A DNA stretch of 64,000 nucleotides from Methanobacterium_C sp963845285 (lineage in GTDB: Archaea; Methanobacteriota; Methanobacteria; Methanobacteriales; Methanobacteriaceae): NCBI GenBank assembly GCA_963845285.1, contig CAWJRO010000036.1:56339-120338 (forward strand), given 5' to 3'. Position 1 is the stretch's first letter, and every line of letters starts with the position of its first letter. Shown here one piece after another: positions 60,079 to 64,000 of this stretch. The notes under the pieces are model-generated. The model was not told where the DNA came from. It saw nothing but the letters and a program-made list of their open reading frames with translations, and did not search any database. The position numbers and the translations under genes are program-made.

Positions 60079-60834
60079 ATGGGTTATTTAATCTGTGATA
60101 AATGTGGAGGTTCTTATGAATTGCAAGAAGGAGAATCTCCAGGGGATTTTAGTGATGTGTGTGAATGTGGTGGAACATTAAGGTATGTTGATAATCTAAA
60201 TTCAAATCAGCCAAAAAACACAACAGGACTTAAATATTGTCCTAAATGTGGAACTGGGAATAGTGTTAATGATAAATTTTGTTCTAACTGTGGTACAAAT
60301 TTAGTGGAAAGTACTGAAAATTCATCTTCCACTAAATATAAGTCAAATAAACTTTCCAAATTTTGGAATAACCGTGACAAGAAAGGAAAGGCACTTGTTG
60401 GTACTGCAGGAGTTTGTTGCTTTGGAGTTATAGTTTTGATAATATTGGCTGGTTTTGGTTCTAGTGATGCAGGTATAAGTTCTGATCAGATGAGAAATGC
60501 TGCCAATGTAACTGCAGCACAACTATACAATGGAAGTGGAGAACTTATTGGAAAACCTGTTGAAATGACTGGTGAAGTTATCCAAACCGGTGATGGTCAA
60601 ATAAGAATTGCAGATGTTAATCTTGATGAATATGGTTATAACCAAGGTACAACTCAGGATGTTCTCGTAAATGGTAAAACAACTGATTTAACTCTTTACG
60701 AAAATGACATAGTAGTTGTTTATGGAATATTCAAAGGTCAAACATCTTATACAACAGTCTTAGGTGCCAATAGAAATGTTCCAGAAATTAGTAATGCTAT
60801 CATTAAACCAACTGGAGGTAAAGTTAAACAATAA
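60079..60834 (+). CDS. Zinc-ribbon / membrane / OB-fold protein
   Basis: 251 residues. An N-terminal CxxC pair (ICDKCGGSYEL, VCECGGTL) is followed by a zinc ribbon (YCPKCGTGNSVNDKFCSNCG). One membrane helix comes next (about residues 110-131, GVCCFGVIVLIILAGFG). The C-terminal domain (VEMTGEVIQTGDGQIRIAD, NDIVVVYGIFKGQTSY) looks like a tRNA_anti-like OB fold. Such zinc-ribbon membrane proteins are common in archaea and bacteria; here it is cargo of the virus. Function unknown. Confidence 0.75.
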   Translation: MGYLICDKCGGSYELQEGESPGDFSDVCECGGTLRYVDNLNSNQPKNTTGLKYCPKCGTGNSVNDKFCSNCGTNLVESTENSSSTKYKSNKLSKFWNNRDKKGKALVGTAGVCCFGVIVLIILAGFGSSDAGISSDQMRNAANVTAAQLYNGSGELIGKPVEMTGEVIQTGDGQIRIADVNLDEYGYNQGTTQDVLVNGKTTDLTLYENDIVVVYGIFKGQTSYTTVLGANRNVPEISNAIIKPTGGKVKQ

Positions 60835-60841
60835 AAATAAC

Positions 60842-61533
60842 CTACTTTTCAGGATTTATTCCTTTTTTTGCAGCTTGGATTTGATCATTAACAGATCTCA
60901 CCTTAGCAGCCGTATCATCATTCACTTTTTTAGGTTTCTTAGGATTGTTTTGTTCTATTATGTCAAAAATAACAGTTAATTCGAGTTCTGCAGTATATTC
61001 TATTGTCCATCCTGTTCTAAAAGCAATACTGACAATTAACTTTCTGAAGTTTTCGATTTCTTCTCCGAGGGTGAGCTCTCCTTTTTTGTATCATCCTCTT
61101 TTTCAACTGGTTTTGCTGGTAAAGATGCCTCAGACATTTTATTATATACTAACTCTAACATGTTGTTATCCAATTCAACATCAGATATTTTATCCAGTTC
61201 ATCAGTGTTTAAATCAGGATAATATGCTCTTTTGATTCCCCTTTGACCCAATTTGTTAATAATTGGGCGGACTTCACCTTCTTTTATATCCTCTATTTTA
61301 TCTTTTAACTTTTCAATTTCTTTAATATCTTTATCAGAATAATCTTCATCTTTTTCTTTACCTTTTAGTAACCTATTTACTTTAATTCGAAGAGTTACGA
61401 CTCTATTTCCAATTTTATCTAATGACCGTGTCAGAGCATAATCATTTCCTCTAAACCCTTTAACTTCAATTTCATTTCCATTTAGGTTGATTGTTTCAGT
61501 TCTGAATAATTTTGGTATCTTTACTTCGCTCAT
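60842..61533 (-). CDS. Tail assembly chaperone, extended -1 frameshift product
   Basis: Reading the short chaperone (from ATG 61533) to the slippery heptamer A AAA AAG (61087-61081) and slipping back one base gives GGA GAG CTC and on, open for 79 more residues (GELTLGEEIENFRKLIVSI, TAELELTVIFDIIEQN) to TAG 60842-60844. Total about 230 residues. This is the gpG/gpGT layout of long-tailed phages: same gene position, before the tape measure and after the tail tube. Sequence evidence is strong; expression is inferred. Confidence 0.82.
61036..61533 (-). CDS. Tail assembly chaperone, short product
   Basis: 165 residues. The N-terminal half is compact (KIPKLFRTETINLNGNEIEVKG, quoted in part), the C-terminal half highly charged (KEKDEDYSDKDIKEIEKLKDK), ending in the low-complexity tail ESSPSEKKSKTSES. 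The tail after Lys-Lys of the slippery site is the alternative end avoided by frameshifting. It lies between the tail-tube gene and the cargo block and tape measure. SD ggaggat precedes the ATG. Confidence 0.8.
   Translation of the reverse strand: MSEVKIPKLFRTETINLNGNEIEVKGFRGNDYALTRSLDKIGNRVVTLRIKVNRLLKGKEKDEDYSDKDIKEIEKLKDKIEDIKEGEVRPIINKLGQRGIKRAYYPDLNTDELDKISDVELDNNMLELVYNKMSEASLPAKPVEKEDDTKKESSPSEKKSKTSES
61081..61087 (-). promoter_or_regulatory. -1 programmed frameshift site A AAA AAG
   Basis: On the minus strand the heptamer lies in the X XXY YYZ phase of the chaperone frame (codons AAA 61086-61084 and AAG 61083-61081). GAGAGCTC follows 1 nt downstream; a further stimulatory stem was not confirmed by eye. 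Confidence 0.75.
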
Positions 61534-61598
61534 AGTTTCAAATCCTCCATGAAAAAATTAAAAAAATCTTTTAAAAAAATAAAAAGTAAAAAAAGAAC

Positions 61599-62333
61599 TT
61601 ATGCTGGAACACCTGCATTGATTGGGTAAGCTACTGTTTCAAAGAAGATCAAATCACTTCTTATTGAAAGGTTTGCAACTGCCCCAACAAAGTCTCCACC
61701 TTTCCCTTTATCCACAGTATCAAAGACCATATCACAAGTTTTAGCGTAATATCCCCAGTCTTTAGTTTCCTGCCCATGTTTAAAGTGTACAATTGCCATA
61801 CTGACCTGTGGTGGTGTATTCAATTTAACACCAGTTGTAGGGTCAAATCCTAATTTAATTAGGTTAGGGTTAGCAACATCCAAAGTTATTTGCAGGGTGG
61901 TTGTTGATGAACCGTAAACAGTTGTTTCTTTTGAGCTCCTGACTGGTATCCAGGTTAGTGTTTTCCATTTATCTGATAGGGCATGGTCTGTCATTACACA
62001 GAATTCAGCCAGTTCCGCGAAGTCACAAGTCATCACACTCAAAGCTGCAGGGGCTGTTGTAAGTGTTACACTTCCTGTTGCAGGGTCAAATGTGGTTACT
62101 GTTACAGCCACACCATCATCATACACTACAATGGCTGAACTATCTATCAGTCCTTTCGCTCCAGGCATATACGGAATAAAACCCGCTGGTAAAACGAATG
62201 TTTTATTTGTACCATCACATGTTCCACTGAGTGTTACTCCATAGTGTTGTAGCCCTACAAACACACCTGTTGTTGATTCTAGTATCGGGTTTATGTTACC
62301 ACGTGGCAAGTTTACGTCAATTATATCTCCCAT
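61599..62333 (-). CDS. Major tail (tube) protein
   Basis: 244 residues, beta-rich, with repeated short strands (TTFDPATGSVTLTTAPAAL; WIPVRSSKETTVYGSSTTT) and FKHGQETKDWGYYAKTCDMVF. The position between tail terminator and tail chaperone, the strong SD GGAGGAATGAGAA and an Ala-Gly C-terminus (PINAGVPA) fit a siphovirus tube protein. No close family motif was recognised, so the call rests mostly on order. Confidence 0.7.
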   Translation of the reverse strand: MGDIIDVNLPRGNINPILESTTGVFVGLQHYGVTLSGTCDGTNKTFVLPAGFIPYMPGAKGLIDSSAIVVYDDGVAVTVTTFDPATGSVTLTTAPAALSVMTCDFAELAEFCVMTDHALSDKWKTLTWIPVRSSKETTVYGSSTTTLQITLDVANPNLIKLGFDPTTGVKLNTPPQVSMAIVHFKHGQETKDWGYYAKTCDMVFDTVDKGKGGDFVGAVANLSIRSDLIFFETVAYPINAGVPA

Positions 62334-62346
62334 TTCTCATTCCTCC

Positions 62347-62556
62347 TTATTTCTTATCAGTTGAATCTGTTGAAGATGCTGCGGCTGCCTGTTTACTCTG
62401 GCCTGCCTCTGCCTGCCCTATCCTCATAAGGGCTTCTCCAGAATTAAAGCCATCCATCCTCGCATAATACCTAACAAAGTTACGAGCATCACCATATGCT
62501 CCTGCTTTGATGTAATAATCTATTTTGTCATTTAACTGCTGTGAATTTTCTATCAT
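62347..62556 (-). CDS. Small prophage protein, 69 residues
   Basis: Helical N-terminus (SQQLNDKIDYYIKAGAYGD), a middle GFNSGEALMRIGQAEAG and an Ala/Ser/Lys-rich end (KQAAAASSTDSTDKK). It sits between the tail terminator and the tube gene. SD GGAGGT is 8 nt from the ATG. Function unknown. Confidence 0.65.
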   Translation of the reverse strand: MIENSQQLNDKIDYYIKAGAYGDARNFVRYYARMDGFNSGEALMRIGQAEAGQSKQAAAASSTDSTDKK

Positions 62557-62590
62557 GTTATTTAAACCTCCAAAAAAGTTTTATATAATC

Positions 62591-63100
62591 TTAAACACTC
62601 TTAGCCGGTATCCAGGGGCCTTTATAATTCACAATTAACTGGGTAATGAAATAAAATAATCCCTCAGTGTTTCGATTTGCATAAAAATCAGCTTGCATTG
62701 GGCCAGGTTCTAACATCCCTGGGATACGGCCCCCTAATGTTGGATCTCCTGCTATTTTGTTGTTAGGATTTCCAATTAATGCGTCTACAACTATGTCTGG
62801 TACTTTATTGCTCTGTTCTTCTGCTTGAGCCAATGTTAAACCACCTTCTTTTCCAGTGTTGTATGGATATACAAAGACCAGTTCACCTGTTCCAGTGACT
62901 AAATAAACATTATTTCGTGTTGATTTGTTGAAACTAGTTTCAGGTTGTTTGAATGATACTACAATCGTAGAATTGCCTTCTGGTTTGTTTGTTTGTGCAC
63001 ATACAACACTGTCAGCGATTGGGCCTTTATTATACGTGAGTGTTAAGAGCCATTCACGTATTGCTAGTTCTAATTCATCTTTCATGATGATACCATCCAT
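62591..63100 (-). CDS. Tail terminator-like protein
   Basis: 169 residues. ELELAIREWLLTLTYNKGP, STIVVSFKQPETSF and a closing YFITQLIVNYKGPW give the size and alpha/beta pattern of tail-completion proteins (SPP1 gp17/lambda gpU type). The order (adaptor, gp10-like, this, tube) supports the role. It overlaps the previous gene by 19 nt at 63082-63100; M6 (63085) may be the true start. Confidence 0.62.
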   Translation of the reverse strand: MDGIIMKDELELAIREWLLTLTYNKGPIADSVVCAQTNKPEGNSTIVVSFKQPETSFNKSTRNNVYLVTGTGELVFVYPYNTGKEGGLTLAQAEEQSNKVPDIVVDALIGNPNNKIAGDPTLGGRIPGMLEPGPMQADFYANRNTEGLFYFITQLIVNYKGPWIPAKSV

Positions 63101-63510
63101 TCTAATAAGTTACTACAAAGAGTACTAATCTCTCCACCATCATTTGCTGCTAAAAAACCAGTTAACATGAAATCATTTGGCTGTGACGGTTTGGCATGTT
63201 TAACAGGATGGTCCAATCCCGGCCACCAAAGGGCTAATTTATTAACAGGGTATACATCACCACGGCCATTTATAACCCAATCTGCATAAAATGCGGTCGG
63301 ATAAATCTCTCCCTCCAATCCAGTTACAACCTGAATGATGCTGTCTGATAAAAAACCAGATATAACCGGAGAACAAACTCCCGTTACTAACTGATAAATT
63401 GTTGAGATGTTCCCTACAAGTGTTTCTGCTTGACCTGGAAGTTCTGAAATCTTTCCTTCAAAAAAAGTAATTAAACCATCCTTATCAAACCGAACATAAA
63501 GAACTCCCAT
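63082..63510 (-). CDS. HK97 gp10-like head-tail/tail component
   Basis: 142 residues. A helical N-terminal half (KISELPGQAETLVGNISTI) is followed by SGFLSDSIIQVVTG and YPTAFYADWVINGRGDVYPV, then a C-terminal helix with Leu. The 'YA..v..GRG' element is typical of HK97 gp10-type neck proteins. It overlaps the previous stop by 1 nt. Role inferred. Confidence 0.65.
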   Translation of the reverse strand: MGVLYVRFDKDGLITFFEGKISELPGQAETLVGNISTIYQLVTGVCSPVISGFLSDSIIQVVTGLEGEIYPTAFYADWVINGRGDVYPVNKLALWWPGLDHPVKHAKPSQPNDFMLTGFLAANDGGEISTLCSNLLEWMVSS

Positions 63511-63887
63511 CAGATTTCCCTTCTTCTCAATGGTACCTCAACATGTCCCATTCGAGGAATTGGTAAAAGCATTTGAAAAGAGTAAACAATACCATTCCCG
63601 AAATCTAATGAAACTAAACTGTTCTGGTTGAGATATTCCAAATCTGAAAGTTTAAAATATCCAATTGCATCATTAGCCTGTAAATCTGTGTTATTCACGA
63701 TCCGTTCTGTACCATTCAGGACCTTAATCCGGGCCTTTGTAGTAACGGTTCCTTCTGTGAATATATCATGGCCGTAGCTGTCTACTACCTTCTTACCCTT
63801 GCTGTCCAGTTGTAGTGTTTTGTAGGTTATGGTGACATCCTGGCCGTATTGGTTTATGTGACTGTTTTGGGTGGCTTTTAAATCCAT
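63510..63887 (-). CDS. Head-tail adaptor-like protein
   Basis: 125 residues from ATG 63887, chosen over GTG 63905 because of its aaggggtttaaa leader. It is beta-rich: DVTITYKTLQLDSKGKKVVD, TTKARIKVLNGTERIVN, LVSLDFGNGIVYSFQM and a closing GHVEVPLRRREI. Size and order match head-tail joining (stopper) proteins such as SPP1 gp16. Family membership is not certain. Confidence 0.6.
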   Translation of the reverse strand: MDLKATQNSHINQYGQDVTITYKTLQLDSKGKKVVDSYGHDIFTEGTVTTKARIKVLNGTERIVNNTDLQANDAIGYFKLSDLEYLNQNSLVSLDFGNGIVYSFQMLLPIPRMGHVEVPLRRREI

Positions 63888-63901
63888 TTTAAACCCCTTT
63901 T

Positions 63902-64000
63902 TCACATCATTGAAAGTAAAGGTCTTCTCAGGTCTTTTATCCTTTGGGTTATCCAGTCCTCACTAGCGAAACTCATGCTAAGTCCATTGTCGTTGAAGCT
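63902..64000 (-). CDS. 3' end of a prophage gene cut by the window edge
   Basis: The last 32 residues are readable (NDNGLSMSFASEDWITQRIKD) and end in TGA 63902-63904. The next gene's GTG overlaps this stop. By order it should be a head or connector protein; the product cannot be named. Confidence 0.55.
   Translation of the reverse strand, partial: SFNDNGLSMSFASEDWITQRIKDLRRPLLSMM

Overview
The window is chromosomal DNA of a pseudomurein-walled methanogen of the order Methanobacteriales, most likely Methanobacterium. The basis is an archaeal 16S-tRNA(Ala)-23S-5S rRNA operon of Methanobacterium type, two proteins carrying pseudomurein-binding or wall-peptidase domains, a soluble MtrA paralogue, AT-rich DNA with TATA boxes, and Shine-Dalgarno (SD) sites of the GGAGGTGAT type that match the 3' end of the 16S gene in the window.

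Layout. 1-6.6 kb: housekeeping genes (nitrilase-fold amidase, HEAT-repeat protein, PsbP-like membrane protein, metallophosphoesterase plus Lhr-type helicase). 6.6-25 kb: scattered enzymes, two secreted wall-directed cysteine peptidase/transglutaminase-like proteins, an M48 protease, a flavodoxin fusion, an unusual ABC-type ATPase, a Cys-rich winged-helix regulator with two tiny genes beside it, tRNA-Glu, and several broken genes. 25-30.3 kb: a TetR gene and an operator-bearing promoter driving hydrolase-mtrA-ABC-permease, with a broken DUF2284 gene downstream; three of these genes carry frameshifts or stops. 30.3-31.7 kb: a decayed IS630-family element. 31.7-36.1 kb: MoxR ATPase/VWA pair, a membrane phosphoesterase, a TPR protein. 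36.5-41.9 kb: rRNA operon. 42.6-46.1 kb: membrane-anchored serine protease, DUF308-like protein, a 31-residue basic protein and a helicase remnant. 46.4-49.8 kb: a secreted-protein cluster that resembles bacterial WxL/DUF916 loci. 49.8-64 kb: a prophage (or integrated virus) read on the minus strand, from head-tail joining genes at the right edge through tail terminator, tail tube, tail chaperone, tape measure, distal tail and hub proteins to a PG-binding/C39 lysin. A plus-strand cargo block interrupts the tail genes. The head genes and the right end lie outside the window.

Most notable: (i) one secreted prophage protein can only start at an ATT codon, and two chromosomal wall proteins share its exact GGAGGCG-5nt-ATTAAG start geometry; (ii) the tail-chaperone gene has a textbook A AAA AAG -1 frameshift site that yields a 230-residue extended product; (iii) there are two families of small non-autonomous inverted-repeat elements (MITEs) with target-site duplications, one with IS6-like ends that splits a methyltransferase gene in a way that can be exactly reversed on paper; (iv) there is a candidate Cys-peptide regulon with a shared 22-bp element. 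All function calls rest on reading motifs by eye; no database search was run.
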